This document shows, piece after piece, positions 10,669 to 23,784 of a stretch of 64,000 nt of DNA (the first letter of the stretch is position 1; every line of letters starts with the position of its first letter). Location of the stretch: assembly GCA_030674155.1 (NCBI GenBank), contig CM060337.1:45129347-45193346 (forward strand). The letters are read 5' to 3'. Source of the stretch: Stramonita haemastoma. Its lineage: Eukaryota; Mollusca; Gastropoda; Neogastropoda; Muricidae. Below the pieces are notes generated by a model, which saw only the letters and a program-made list of their open reading frames with translations, did not search any database and was not told where the DNA came from. Position numbers and translations under genes: made by a program.

Positions 10669-11891
10669 TGTCTTCAGTTTAACGTCCTTTCACTATGATA
10701 ATAGTGTATATTAGACGTGTGTGTGTATGTGTTGATGAACAGCATTCGTCATAGAAACCGTTGCCAGCAATGCTCAGTTGACAATGGCTGTTTGTCATGA
10801 TTCAGCGCTCTCTCTGTTTTGTCCAGCATGTGCCTGAGCAAAATATGATCGCAGCAAAAGGGTTAATATTTTAACAGTAACCTACTGTACTTACGCTTTA
10901 AGTATGTGTATCACAGTAATTGTAGAGAATTTAAAAGAGTTACCAAGTATTCATTATAAAAAAAAAGAGAAGTGGCCAAATACTTTTAAACAAAGTGTCA
11001 ACAACTTTGGGGACAGGATAGCTCAGTGGTCAGAGCACTCGCTTTCCCCCAGCCAATGTAAAGCAGCACAGAGTGTGGTTACCAATTGGATGGGTGACTG
11101 TTTGCGTGCCTTGGCTTCAGTACAGTCCCCCAGTTCACCCCGCTGTAAATGGGTACCTGCCTCTTTAGCGTCAGGGAAGGTGAAGCAGCGAGGGAGAGGA
11201 GATGGGCGCCGCCCTCATTATGCTGGCCCCTAGAGAAGCTGAGGTCTTTGATGCCTCGCTCCCCTATAACCACTCAGGTTATGGGACACCTTTACCTTTA
11301 CAACAACTTGAAAAGTGAGAGAGGGAGGAGGTTGAAGGAAGGAACAGGAGGGACAGATCCTCTGACCTGTTCTTTCCATTTTTACTTCTTGATTCAAGAA
11401 TGACAAGAGCTATGAATTCTGCATGTAATACTAATAGATAAACTTAAAGTTATGACTCTTCCTTTTCTTGTCAAGAACTACCAGCTAATTGCCGTCAGAT
11501 ATATTTCAAAGAATTCAGTGTTGCCGCCGACTTAACAAATCTTTTGCAGTGATCTGTCATTGATGTTGATTGTGACATCATGAAACACAAGATAATCAAA
11601 CTGAAATATCTGATCAATTGTTGGGCTCTTTTTACTCTCTGTTATATATCAATTTATGTGATTGATAGAGAGAGTGTAAATAATGATAGTATCATAGTCA
11701 TACATGTGTATGATTCGTTTTCAGATCTGTCCGATCGTGCATTTGGAAACGGGGACATCAAATTCGCTGAGAAATGGAGTCAGTATGCTTTCCTCATGGC
11801 CATGATCACCATCGTTGCCTCCATCATCATCTACATCGCTATCGCCTCTTCTCTCAGCTCCATTGGTTACCGAGGGGGACACAGCTATTGA
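9748..11891 (+). CDS. Dispanin/CD225-family (IFITM-like) membrane protein
   Basis: Two exons (9748-9970 and 11725-11891) join in phase to a 130-residue protein. Residues 1-50 are a Gly/Pro/Tyr-rich cytosolic tail. A CD225 domain follows: a first hydrophobic segment at about 54-75 (PSHFVLAIIVTLINPFLGPV...), a loop with the conserved-type GNGDIKFAEKWS at about 83-94, and a second hydrophobic segment at about 97-117. The family includes IFITM, PRRT and TMEM233-type proteins that act in membrane fusion, trafficking or antiviral defence; which role applies cannot be told from sequence. The intron falls inside the CD225 domain, directly after the first hydrophobic segment. An upstream in-frame ATG at 9700 would add 16 residues, but the tail beginning MAYYGQPGG is the family-like start. 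The CRE/AP-1 cluster upstream may bear on its regulation. Confidence 0.85.
10110..10205 (-). mobile_element. SINE, family A, fragment
   Basis: A reverse fragment carrying the CATCCGAAGGACTTTTGG and AACTCCAGGGGAAAA blocks and a decayed B box. It is followed by a GT tract. Confidence 0.7.
10248..10590 (-). mobile_element. SINE, family A, reverse near-full copy
   Basis: It contains the tail, body and tRNA-like head in reverse: AACTCGGGTT (B box complement) and GACCACTAGGCTATCCCG (A box complement). Confidence 0.85.
10679..10866 (-). mobile_element. Small TTAA-type (piggyBac-like) element, diverged copy
   Basis: The right part matches the reverse complement of the elements at 36733 and 58129 (CAGCAATGCTCAGTTGAC, CAAAATATGATCGCAGC) and ends in AAAGGGTTAA. 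The left end TTAACGTCCTTTCACT is altered. Confidence 0.6.
11008..11300 (+). mobile_element. SINE, family B (tRNA plus 5S-like head)
   Basis: Flanked by a 9-bp direct repeat CAACAACTT (10999-11007 and 11301-11309), the target-site duplication expected of L1/RTE-type retroposition. The head has a tRNA-like A box (ATAGCTCAGTGGTCAGAGCA) and then 5S-rRNA-like blocks AAGCAGCA and TGGATGGGTGACTG. Confidence 0.85.
11725..11891 (+). CDS. Dispanin exon 2
   Basis: The acceptor TTCGTTTTCAG ends at 11724; the exon supplies two bases of the split codon plus 55 codons including TGA at 11889-11891. It encodes the loop and second membrane segment of the CD225 domain. Confidence 0.87.
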
Positions 11892-14412
11892 GGTCACACT
11901 GCTTTAGTTTCAGACAGAAACCTTTGAGGAGACCAATGGCATGATAGCAGCTGGCATTGATGCAGATAGTGTGAAAAAAGTTGATGGGACAATTCCACAC
12001 AAAATATAACCTTGCTGCAAAAGTTATCAAAGCCACGTATGGTGTAAATACTTTTACATGTTTTTGTAATTGTGTACAGTGTTAACATACAGTGCAAATT
12101 TGTTGTTTCTGTTTTGATTGAAAGGTGATATATATTACTGTTGGAATGCGTTGTTTGTACTAATACCGAGCGCTATTATTTATCATTAAAAAAAAAGTTA
12201 TAATAGGGACCATAGGATTTTAAAATATAAAAAAGATCTGAAGATAGCTGTATTTGCAAGTTTTTCTCCAACGTGGTGTACAATATGCAGCACGGTGGTT
12301 AAGAAGACAGACAGCCTTAAAACCATTAAAAAGAAGTAGACGAAGGTTTCATCTCTGCTATTAATTTGTATCCTTTTTTTTTTCTTCTTTGCTCTTGCGT
12401 TTAATATTCATGCTGAATATCACACTTTGGTGATGGGTGAACTACTTAAACACTCATACAAGTTTGCAAGCACAAAGGCTCTCTCTCTCTCTCTGTCTGT
12501 CTTTTTCTTATGCACACACACACGCATGCATGCACGCACACACACAGAGGACACCATGTATCTTACTAACAGGCACATGCATGAATTCTACAGTCTTGGT
12601 CACCACAGTCTTCAGAATATCTTTAGGATCTGGAAATGAAGCCTTCAGCAGACTTATAAATCAGTAACCCTTAGATACCAGTTACCACTCTAAAGAAAAT
12701 ATGCATATCATGTATATATATAGAAAGATGTGCTTTGTTTGCATATTTTCACTTGTTTCTGACAGAGTTCCAAAATTTTGTTGTTGTTTTTTTTGTCATC
12801 TAAAAGCAATATATAGCATTTTTTTGTGTTTTGTTTTTTGTGGTCTTTTTCTGTTCTAGAAAATTAGGAACAGAGTGTTATGACTTTATTTTGAATGAGG
12901 AATGTGTTCAAAGTCATTTGATATTTTGATTTTGAGGATTGTATAATGATGATTTTTAAAAAATGTTATTCAGTTTAGAAATGAAGTTTGGGTTATGACA
13001 GCAGAATAGTGTACACCAAAATTTGAATTTTTTGTAAAGTTTTGTACTTAATACATCATGTATAGTGCCTTATGTCTTGTCCTTTTTTTTTCTTCTTTTT
13101 TTAAAAAAATAGACAAAGTACTGGTTCAGACAGATACTTGTGATAGAAATGTTTCAAACACGTCCACTAATGTTAATTAGTAATGTCTTCCTGTTCAGTC
13201 TGTTGTGCTGAAGTCGGATGTGGTGGGCCTGACTTGTCAGGTGTGTAACAGCAGTGGGACGCATTTTCCCTCATAAAACAGGAAGATTTGAAAATACATA
13301 CTGCAGTGCAGAGTGTAACGGTCAGTCAATAATGGATGATTTTTGAAAAATCTTTGCTCTGAATGTTACAGTGTACAAGTTACATCATGGTAACTTTGTG
13401 TTCTACTTTCTTACCAGGTTTTTACTGAATTTTTTGTTACCATTCCTGATCTTTGAAATTGAAACATTTGTGGCTTTGTAGACCATGATTTTGTCATGAT
13501 ATGCGTTTTCTTTTTTTATGTGAGAATTGTTATGTGTTGAAGAAAGGGAGTTGTAACCCAGGAAACACAGTTGTATAAAGTAAAGGTTCTATGCTTGTTG
13601 CTTTGTTTTTTCTTATGCTGCATTTTGATCAGGTGCAACTGTATTGGGGTTTTTTTTGTTTGTTTTTTGGCCGGGGGGGGGGGGGGGGGTAATTTGCAAA
13701 CTTTGGTGTGTGTGTGTGTGTAGGTGCAAGCATGATTATGTGTGTATTCAAAGGAAATTTCAACCGCTGCGCTGTGTAATTTTGTAAACCAGATTTATAT
13801 TTTCTTTTCTTTTTTTTGGTTTGGAATATTTAAAAAAAATTATTCCATAAAATTTAAGTATCTATATTTCAGGTTGTACAGGATGAAAACTTAGTGACTA
13901 TTGATTGCATTTTGGCTTTAAAGTGTTGATTACTATTAACTTAAATGAGACATACATTTAACCCCATGGAAAATGGATTAAAATGCAAATAACAATATGT
14001 AATGGTTACAGTCTTGTTCGATTATTTCTTTTATAATTTAAGATAACAGATCTGTCACCATTGTTACAGTTTTCAACATTTGTAGTGGTTTTTTTTTTAA
14101 GTGATTCTGAAAACTGTTTGATTTTTTTTTTTTTTAAATGATGATAATTTGCTTGGATTGAGAAGTGCCTTTATTCAGCAGCACAAGTAACAGTGGCTTT
14201 CCATTTATGAAAGAAAGTTGATCAGGATTTACCTGAAGACACAACTGATGTGATCTTCATCTTAGCAGATCATATTGAAAGTTTTGTTGACATCATGATG
14301 TAATCTTACCTTTCCTTAAATGCTGACATCTTGTTATTTTGATATGTGACTGGAAGGCAGGGATTAAGAAAAGAAGTTAAAACTATTTACATATTTAAAA
14401 TAATAGTCTGAC

Positions 14413-14473
<61 letters not shown>

Positions 14474-15681
14474 CCAGTTTTTGATACTTATTGAAATCAT
14501 GCCAGACCACAAAAGGAACAAAATTTTGTATTTTAACTGATTTTGTCTTTTTTTTTTCTAATGGTCAGTCCAAATGATATGATTTGCCTCTTAGTTAACT
14601 GACGTCGTCCTTGGCATAATCCTGCATGGTTGTGGTGCTGAAAGCAACTTAAAACACTTCATTATGTGAGCGACGTAAGAGAGAGAGAGAAAAGGGGGAA
14701 GTCTGCTAAACCATGTAAGATAACTTTTTCAAGCACTATCGCTATTACATATGAAGATTGTTTCATGATTACCAAGTTGTTGGTATCAGCAAGCTTTCAG
14801 ACTCACCAGGAATTCTCTTCCTCATAGATTCTCTTTCCCATAGGTGTGGAGAAGATGACGATTATGACTTGCTTCAAGTATGTGTTATAGACTCTTGAGG
14901 TCTTTCTTATCATGTGACACCAGTTACAAGTGACTTGAATCCAGCATTTCATAGACATATGCATCCTTCACTCCAGTATTTGGCAGTTTTCTAGATGTAC
15001 GCGTTCTTCACCCCAGTGATGTCAATACTGTCAAACTGAGGACATTATCCACATAACATCATGTAAACAAAGAATTTGTCCTAGTTCCTGATGTAAGCAA
15101 ATGCTGCAAGTTCCCAGGAGTTCATTTTCATTTTTATGGCTGTACCATGAAAGAGTCTATTTTCATTCATTTAGCAGATGTCATTTGTTTGGGTGAGAAA
15201 GTAAAATATGAATGTCGGCTTGTAAACTAGAATATGAACTTGTTTCATTTCCAATGTTCTGTTGAATATAGACATCGACAATGGTTTTTCATAAACATGC
15301 GATTTTCTGCTAAAGAAGTAAACATATCAACGTCAGTTTTCTTTTACCTTGTGATATCAAAATCTTTTTTATTCTAACACATATCAGTTTTGACGATCAG
15401 GTCAGAGCCTCTTTCTGTATATTGTTGCATGAATGTTGATGGTATAGATTCTGCTTGAGAAAATTAGGTTTACATTCATGACCATATGTATGATTTTTTG
15501 TTGTTGTCTTTTTAAAAAAAAACGTTTTTATACAAAATGTGGTTGTGAAAAAAAGAATGGGGAAAAGGCCTTGGTAATGATGTACAAAGTGCAAAGAAGA
15601 GAGGATGAAATGGTTGTGAATGTGTTCCACTTTTGAGAAATTACAGACGCATTTTTTAAAAAGTTCATTTATATAAATAAA
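11892..15681 (+). other. Probable long 3' UTR and downstream region of the dispanin gene
   Basis: No exon or known repeat family dominates this 3.8-kb AT-rich stretch. It holds T homopolymers, a G run near 13672-13690, a GT tract (14419-14470) and a CT patch near 12480. A 13.2-kb segment (about 13205-13285) matches 54550-54620, marking a shared repeat. Confidence 0.4.
15676..15681 (+). terminator. Candidate polyadenylation signal for the dispanin gene
   Basis: A canonical AATAAA, followed about 90 bases later by a GT/G-rich stretch (15770-15797) of downstream-element type. It would imply a 3.8-kb 3' UTR, so an earlier unrecognised signal is possible. Confidence 0.3.
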
Positions 15682-16256
15682 GGCTGTAAACAAGTTTTTC
15701 TGCTGATCATCATTTTTTGAACGAGTGATACTCATTGTGTTCCTTTCTTTTTTTTTTCTTCCTTTAAGTTGTGGTGTGTGTGTGTGGGGGGGGGGGGTAG
15801 AACTGTTTGTTTGTTTCAATAACAAACACATGAAAATTAAAACAGAAAAAAAGAAAATTTGGACAGAGAGAGCGTACACCAAAAAAAGCAATACCCTAAA
15901 CAGTGTTTAAACTTTCAAACTGGATTCCTGATAACACTCTGAAGCACCAATTTTTTTTTCAAGACACACATATCTATATGAATACATGTACACATGTACA
16001 TGATAGAAGTTTAAGCTACACCTATTCAGGGCATGTTCTCATTTGACTTGACTTGTCCCCTAACTCGGACTTGAGGAGTCAGTCATCAAAGCATTGCCCT
16101 CAAGTTTTTCAGGCAATGTGTCCTGGGCAAGCTGAACCTAGCGGAGTCCATTCCTCTCTAGGTTTCAGGATGCATGCTGGGTATGTTTGTGTCATCCAGC
16201 CACCACCCATAGCCTGTCTACCCTGCTAGGAAAAGCAAATGGGGTTTATTTATTTA

Positions 16257-16500
16257 TTTATTCTTTTATATAGAGGATAATGGGGGTAAGCACTCATGCT
16301 AAGAAATATACTGTGCATGTTTACACATCATAAGACTTTAGTTTATAATCTTATTTGAAGCTCTTTTGAGGGAGTGGAATCAGCAGCACCTATGAGAAAC
16401 TCCAGGGGAAACAAACAGCGCCATGAACAGATATGCCACTGGTGACTCGAACCCAGCCTCTCAGGTAAAATTTGATCATGCGATTGTTGCCCTGTCACAA
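16257..16500 (-). mobile_element. SINE, family A, diverged reverse copy
   Basis: It keeps the GAGGATAATGGGGGTAAGCACTC tail block and GAGTGGAATCAGCAG...ACTCCAGGGGAAA in reverse, with a different tRNA-like head. The centre of the family is missing. Confidence 0.6.
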
Positions 16501-16549
16501 CAGTCACCTGTCCACAATTAAAAGATACTCAGATATATATATACTCATT

Positions 16550-16850
16550 TGGATGAGACTATAAACTGAGGTCCCGTGTGCGAACGCAAGCAGAACATCT
16601 TGCGCACACATTAAAATCCCGTTCCGCCTTTCGGAAGAGCAGGCCATCATGTGCCGGTAGGAACGGATGACAAAAAAAAAAAAAAAAAAAAACCAGCATG
16701 CACACAGGTGTCGTGTTTAGACACCATCCCTGAGGGGAAAAAAAAAAAAAAGGGTAAGCTCTGCACTTGTGGCGACGCGCTCTCCCCAGGGAGAGCAGCC
16801 TGAATTTCACGCAGAGAAATCTGCTGTGACATAAAGTGGTATAAAAAATA
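16550..16850 (+). mobile_element. SINE, family A, 5'-truncated with alternative tail
   Basis: It starts inside the family body (GGATGAGACTATAAACTGAG) and continues through GTGTGCGAACGCAAGC. After A-runs it ends in a different module (GTGGCGACGCGCTCTCCCCA, CTGAATTTCACGCAGAG) and an A-rich tail, so two SINE or LINE tails appear joined. Confidence 0.7.
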
Positions 16851-16872
16851 AAAATAAAAAATAATAATAAAT

Positions 16873-16978
16873 ATCTCCCTGAAGTCAGAATGCAGCTACC
16901 TTAATGATGGAGCAAAAATGGTCACATACGCAAAATCTCACTATTGGTGAAACTCAGAGCTCTTGCTGAGGAACAAAA
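16873..16978 (+). repeat. Short interspersed E repeat
   Basis: It matches the module seen also near 6795, 19945, 30950, 31875, 40655 and 62853: GAAGTCAGAATGCAGCTACC, a short A-rich centre, then AAATCTCACTATTGGTGAA and CAGAGCTCTTGCTGAGGAA. The family is unidentified. Confidence 0.75.
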
Positions 16979-18354
16979 TATATATATATATATATATTTT
17001 TTTTACGCGTTCAATCGTGGCTCTGCATCAAAGCCTTTGCTAATCAAGATTCCCAGATTTCCCTGACACATTCTTACTCAATATAGCAAACGCAGAAAAC
17101 TGAACAGCCTGATTTTCTTTCAAAAGATTTTATTTGATGTCCAACCACGGTCAGACAATAAAGCACAAAGCATTTCAACCGTAATAATATACAGACTTAT
17201 GATACAACACAAAAAAGTCACACAACAGTTGTAGTCATGTAATAATTATAATATTCTTAATTAAAGAGTGTCGACCATTACAGTGAGAAAGACGAAGGAC
17301 TAGGAGTGCAGTTCAAGGTCAACACAGCCACAAAGAAACAGGAACACCAACATTTGGACATCACGCATTTTTAGGACAGATCATGATCAACCGGTAATGT
17401 TGTTTCCATGATACCCCCCTCCCACCACCATACCAGTGGATGAAGAATTCTGAAAGACAAACTGTCATAATTAAATTATGCAGGATTCGCCAAGAATCTA
17501 AACAATCTGGGAAGGATTACTGGGTGATATTGTTTTATGCCTGATTCAGTATTGTATAACAAATCAGATAAAGTCAGATCCAGTCATTTTGATGCTAACT
17601 ACCAGTAAAAAAAACAACAAAAAAACACAGGACAGTTTGACCAAAATTTTGACTGAAACCATGCAATTTAACTTTATTTCACTTTTTGCTGTCTAAAAGG
17701 ACCCCACTGATGATGGATTGAAGAAAATAACTTAAACTTGTGAGAATTACAATAATCACACACATATCTAAACATAGATTAAATGATTGTTATAGTATAT
17801 TGATGAGGGGGGGGGGGGGGGGAGCTATCACCTGCTTGCCAGTGTTGAAGTGCTGCTAGCTTTTGAATGTCATAAACTTTAAAGCCGATATTTTTGTTAA
17901 GAAAATATGCTTTGAATACTGGTCATTTTTAGTAATTTTTTTTGCTCAGCACAAAAATTTCCACAAAGATAGAAAACACACCTCAAAACATTATGCACCA
18001 TTCTGAGAAAGATCGCTACACATACCAGAGTCAGGATATTTTTCCACCTGTAAAACCTTTCAGGTGAAAAGGACAAACTTAAACAGCCAGGAACGAGGCT
18101 GGCCTGGCCTGGCCTCACTGGAAAAGCTCCAGATATACAAACATACCGCCACAAGGCAAATGCATGCATGTGGTGGCAGACCCAAGGCCCCCCCCCACCC
18201 AAGCAAACAGTGCTTACCATAGTTCAGTGGGGATGTCTGTAAATATTACCACATACTGAGTGTGTGTGAAGAAATGCATGGGAAGGGAATCGAACCATTC
18301 TGTCACATATCTGATTTAAGCAAATTTATACAGACACAAGACATAAGACGCAAA

Positions 18355-18355
<1 letters not shown>

Positions 18356-18401
<46 letters not shown>

Positions 18402-18470
18402 ATATATATATATATAATATTAATAGACAGAGACAGAGAGAGAGGGAGGGAGGGAGAGAGAGAGAGAGAG
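18356..18470. repeat. TCTA tetranucleotide, AT and GA microsatellite
   Basis: A TCTA run (18356-18402) passes into TA repeats and then a GA-rich run. Confidence 0.9.
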
Positions 18471-19944
18471 CTTTTTATTCTATTTCTCAAGAAACATGAG
18501 ATGTAATACATAACCAATTTCTCATCACAATGAATATGTTTGTTTTTTTCTTCTTCTAACCCATCTAATACTCAGAGTATATTGTTTAATTTCAAGAAAA
18601 CACTGTACCCCATAAGGATCAGCTGAGTGAAGGAAACCCAAGTAACAGTGGTGTAGCTTCCACAGCTGGTGTGATGCAATACACTGAAACACTATTTCAT
18701 TACGGAAGCAAAACAAACAGAAAGAAGGTCTAAAGGAATAATCTGATTGCCGGCAAAATATAAACTCATCACAAAAATCATCAGACTTTAAAAACCATAG
18801 TCATTCAAGCTGGCTGAAAAGATATGATTCTGATACAGAGCTTAAAACTGGTGAGAGTAACTAACTAAGACACTCAACCACTGAAGTTGTTTTTATGTTT
18901 TCCTCAATATTTCAATAAATGTGACGCTCCACCACATAATGAGACGGAGTGCACATGAGGTCAATTTTTAGTTATTGACATATTATTAATGTGCAATAAA
19001 GTGGCTATCAAATACAAAAAACAGATTGAAAATCGGACAATTCTGTGCAAAGTTATTACAATTTGAAATGATAGACTACAGGAAGTGGCAAAATGAGAAA
19101 CGGACAAGTTTATTTTCGTAACACGTTGTCAGAATGAGGGCTTGGGTATTTTCAAAACATATTTAAAAGCAAAAGGGATAAAAATTATGCCTTGATATTT
19201 CATTATAAGGTAGATAAACGGATATAGTTTAATAATTAATCAAAATCTCAAAATTGACAACTTGACCCCTACCTGCCTTTAATGGCTCCTAGAGCAAAAT
19301 TGGGTAATGTGCTAAGCGACTCATTTCGTGGCGGAGCGTCACAAATGTGTTAACGCACATTGGCAGGATACTGATATATATCACCGAACATATTAACATA
19401 CGCTAACAAACAACATAGCGTTGTAGCGTTTCAATTATTAAATGCTTCCTCAGACCAAGCTTACAGACTCGTGTATAATTTCAGAGAGATTATAATTCAA
19501 AGAACAGAAAGCAGATTCCCCCTTCCTTCCATAGAAAAAGAAGCTTCACAAAAATCTGAACTTTAAAAAAAAAAAAAAATCATCTTTCAACTTTCAACGT
19601 TGAATGCTCGGAGTAAGTCCAAATATGGTTACCTTGATGGCAGGTTAAAAAAAAAAAAGGTTGCATAATTATGCAAAATGTTCACTACAAACCATGAAGT
19701 GAATTCAGATACTGATATGCGTTTTTCACCTTAATTATTAAAACATTTCTTGTACTAGCAACACTCCCTGTGGCTGTAAACAGGTTTCACAGAAAGTTTC
19801 AGACCATTGAAAAATTAATCACAGAATCAATTAAAAAAAAAAAAAAGACACAAAACATACTGAGTTACTAAGTAGACAGCAACAATTACAATAGTTTTGT
19901 GTTCATCACACATTTTAACTTTGGCCACGACTCCATTTTCCTCC

Positions 19945-20075
19945 TGATATGTTGAATGAGAAACTAAACCGAGGTCTATCCCCTAAGTTGGAATGCAGCA
20001 GCCATGATGGTAACAAATGGTTGCATATGCAAAAATCTCAACACTAGCGAACCTCCGCTCTCTAAAGAAAGAAAG
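19945..20075 (+). repeat. Short interspersed E repeat, diverged
   Basis: It shares TTGGAATGCAGCAGCC, TGGTTGCATATGCAAAAATC and the GCGAACCTCCGCTCT end with other E copies. Confidence 0.55.
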
Positions 20076-20375
20076 TTTTATGTTAGAAGGCATGCACAAC
20101 ATCCATATTTTGTGGAAGAACAGGCTGTACTAAATGGATAACACAAAAATACCCAGCATGCATAAAAAATAACTAAAACTGAGGAGTATGAAGTCTCACA
20201 CATTAGTTCATTTTCACCCTGAATTTTTAGTTGACTGGAGCAGGCCTCTGAAACATTTGGATGAATTTAGGGGTTAATGGAAACTGCCATTTGAAAAAAA
20301 TAAAAGCAGAATTAAGTCAAACTACTGCAACAGTCATAGGTCGTTTGCAGGTTATATTCAAACATTCAGAGAAAA

Positions 20376-20672
20376 AGGTAAAGGTAAAGGTGTCCCATAA
20401 CCTGTGAGGTCGTAGGGGAGCGAGGCGTCAGAGACCTCAGGTTCTCTAGGGGCCAGTATGTTGAGGGCGGCGCCCATCTCCTCTCCCTCACTGCTTTACC
20501 TTCCCTGACCCTAAAGAAGGCAGGTAACCATTTACAGCTGGGTAAACTGGAGGACTGTACTGAAGCCAAGGCACGCAAACAGTCACCCATCCAGTTGGCA
20601 TCCACACTCCACGCTGCTTAAGCTTGGCTGGGGGAAAGCAAGTGTTCTGACCACTGAGGTATCCCGTCCCTA
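20376..20672 (-). mobile_element. SINE, family B, reverse copy
   Basis: A reverse copy that begins with AAAGGTAAAGGTGTCCCATA and ends in the complement of the tRNA-like head (CTGACCACTGAGGTATCCCG). The 5S-like TGGATGGGTGAC block is present in complement (20582-20593). Confidence 0.85.
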
Positions 20673-21149
20673 TACTTCTCAACATCAAAATTTATCCGTT
20701 CATCAATTTTTGCAATAGTTTTTCTCGTCACAAAGGTCAGTTTGCCTGCAAAGCATTCTGTGTCTGGGAAATCCACACGGAATGTATTTCAACTGTAATG
20801 ACTTTGGCGACCCAGAGAGGGCGGCAGATGACCAAGAGAAGTGGAGAAATCTGGTAGGGATGTCATTGACAAATGCCCCAATAACCCGCTCAAAACACAG
20901 ACAAATAAGTAAGATGTCGAAAACTTCTGAAGCTTGTGATTGTTGGAATATATGCTGAACTGATTGATATATATATATATATATCTATAATATATATAAA
21001 CTTAAGTAGGCAAGGGTCCATAAACAAACAATATATATATATATTCTGTGATTAGATTTGAGCTGTATCAGGAAAAAAAAGTTTACAACATACGTCGATA
21101 GCAATTTCATACGGCCGTCTCAACACAAGCCTGTATAAATATATATATA

Positions 21150-21150
21150 T

Positions 21151-21244
<94 letters not shown>

Positions 21245-21251
21245 CGTGTAT

Positions 21252-21333
<82 letters not shown>
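21150..21333. repeat. Long GT microsatellite
   Basis: About 180 bases of GT with one short interruption near 21240-21255. The apparent Cys-Val or Thr-His reading frames over it are artefacts. Confidence 0.95.
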
Positions 21334-22029
21334 TGTGAGTGAGTGTGTGCATGCATGTGTACAATTTCAACATTCTTAAGATACAGAGTTAACAAAAATA
21401 CTGTTGAAGTAATCCACAATGTAAGACAATGGGTAATATAAACAAACAAACAAACAAGATTCACTCACGACAAGCTGAGAATTTTAAGTCTGTTTTTTTT
21501 TTAACATACCATTTTACATTAATCTATATTCCTATGGAACCTGCTGTTTCTTTGTCACAAGGATATTATGAGGTAAGGAGGAAATAGCTTCAAATTATTG
21601 ATATGAAAATTTTTTTAAAACTGTGTCCCCCCCCCCCCCCCCCCCCCAAAGAAAAAAAAAAAAAAAGTTGTCCCCTCCATTGGATGTCATTTTTTCTGTG
21701 GCAGCTGGGCTCAAGATGGCTGTGAATTACTGCTACAGTTTTGTAATGATAATGGTAAGAGTATTTCAAGTGCCTAATTTTTCACTAAAAGCCCCAAGAC
21801 TGACAACCATATTCTACACACTCACACCTGTTACTGCACCGAAACAAAACACAACAGAGCTGGTCTTGATCTACCACCTTTTTCTCCCCATATCCTGCCC
21901 CCACCTTTTACTTTGCATTTAACCCCATCTTACATTCCTGCCACTTCAGTATTCTCATCCCAAATAAACGAACAACCCCTTCATCCCTCTCAAACTATCT
22001 TACCCCTCTCAAACCATTCCAACACACCC

Positions 22030-22037
22030 CAAACACA

Positions 22038-22077
<40 letters not shown>

Positions 22078-22078
22078 C

Positions 22079-22126
<48 letters not shown>

Positions 22127-22160
22127 CAAACACACATAGAGAGAGAGAGAGAGAGAGAAC
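22030..22160. repeat. CA and GA microsatellite
   Basis: A CA run followed by a short GA run. Confidence 0.95.
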
Positions 22161-22504
22161 AAGCAAAAACCTGAACACTAACAGCAAGAACAAACTAACC
22201 ATGTCAACAAAAATAGACTAGCAAACAGAAAAAAGAAAAACCCCAAAATGCCACACACACATATGCAAGAAACAAAATGCCTAAAACAGGAGTTTGGATT
22301 TACTAATAGTCCATCCATCTTTAAAGATATTTCTAAACTATAAAAACAAAAAATTAAAGTAAAAATGAAATTAAACAAACTCTTAAAAAAGCAACCAAAA
22401 AAAAAAAGAGCTATCATTTGACTAAACTAAAGCACAAGCACGCATTCTGCAAGCAAGTGTTCAAAGTGTTTCAAAAAAAAAGAACAGTTGTGATAATGTG
22501 TGAA

Positions 22505-22536
22505 TACACACACATACACACACACCCACACACATG

Positions 22537-22581
<45 letters not shown>

Positions 22582-22602
22582 CACACATGCACACACACAC
22601 AT

Positions 22603-22667
<65 letters not shown>

Positions 22668-22718
22668 CACAAACACACACACACACATGCACACACAAAC
22701 ACACATGCACACACACAC

Positions 22719-22755
<37 letters not shown>
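22505..22755. repeat. Long CA microsatellite
   Basis: About 250 bases of CA with ATGCACA-type interruptions. It is the second very long CA/GT tract within 1.6 kb. Confidence 0.95.
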
Positions 22756-23784
22756 CCAAGAGGAAATAAACAAAAAATGCAGTTAAATGTCCACAATGCT
22801 CATATACCACCATCAAAATGGAGAGTTTGACCATCATTCTAGCAACCTTCCTCCAGTTTTCAATTCTGTCAAGTAAAATACCACAGTACATGTACACTTT
22901 CTTTCCTTTTCTTCTTTTTTGGTACAATCAAATATGAATAAAAGTAAAATGATAAGTAGCACATATACAGTCAATTAAGTGAAGATACAGCAATAAACAA
23001 GCAAACAACCTACAACTACAACAAACAGACCAATTCAACATTAAATACAAAAAACTAAATTACCAAAAGTTTTACTTGAGGAACATTGGTATTATCTGAA
23101 TAAGTCAGGAATTTGTACAGTCTGAACAAGTAAGGTTTTGACTGGTTCTTCTTATTTGACTTGCTGTTTTTTTCCTCATTCTTCGTTACAAATTTATATG
23201 GGTGTAATAAAACACATATCAAATCATTACGAATAATCATTCATGTCAGTGGCTAAATGATCATGAGAATGCACACATCAGCATGCACATGTCAGAACAC
23301 AGAATATGGCTGCCCTAACATAGGATACATACAGTAATCTATGACAAACTACCCTCGGCTGAACATAAAAATGGAAGCTGCAATCCAGAACACTACCAAA
23401 AAACAAAACAAAAAACCCTAACCAGAAATGTCTCATATCACAGAGTGAGCTACAAACTGGTGATCATGATACGACTAGTTAAGCATACAAAATAAACCAA
23501 GATATTTCATGTATTCTATTTGTTTTAAAATGTCCAAAATATATTTTAAAAAATATGTTTTTGTTGTACACAAAATTAGCAAATGATCTATTTCACACGA
23601 TGAAGATTTTTTTTTTTCAAGACACTTTTTTAATGTAAGCAGAGGCATATCAATTACAAAACAAAACTAGATTTTGATTTGACTTCTGAATTGCAAAAAA
23701 GCCATTAAATAGTACAAATGCACTGAATGTAATCATAGAATGCATGTTTAAATGTAACAGTTAGCAAGCATTATCATGTATATA

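Larger units (their letters stand above)
9971..11724 (+). other. Dispanin intron, filled with transposable elements
   Basis: This 1.75-kb intron contains two reverse family A SINE pieces, two GT tracts (10206-10250 and 10603-10672), a small TTAA-type element and a forward family B SINE. It also has a reverse E-repeat piece near 10050-10120. Confidence 0.8.
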
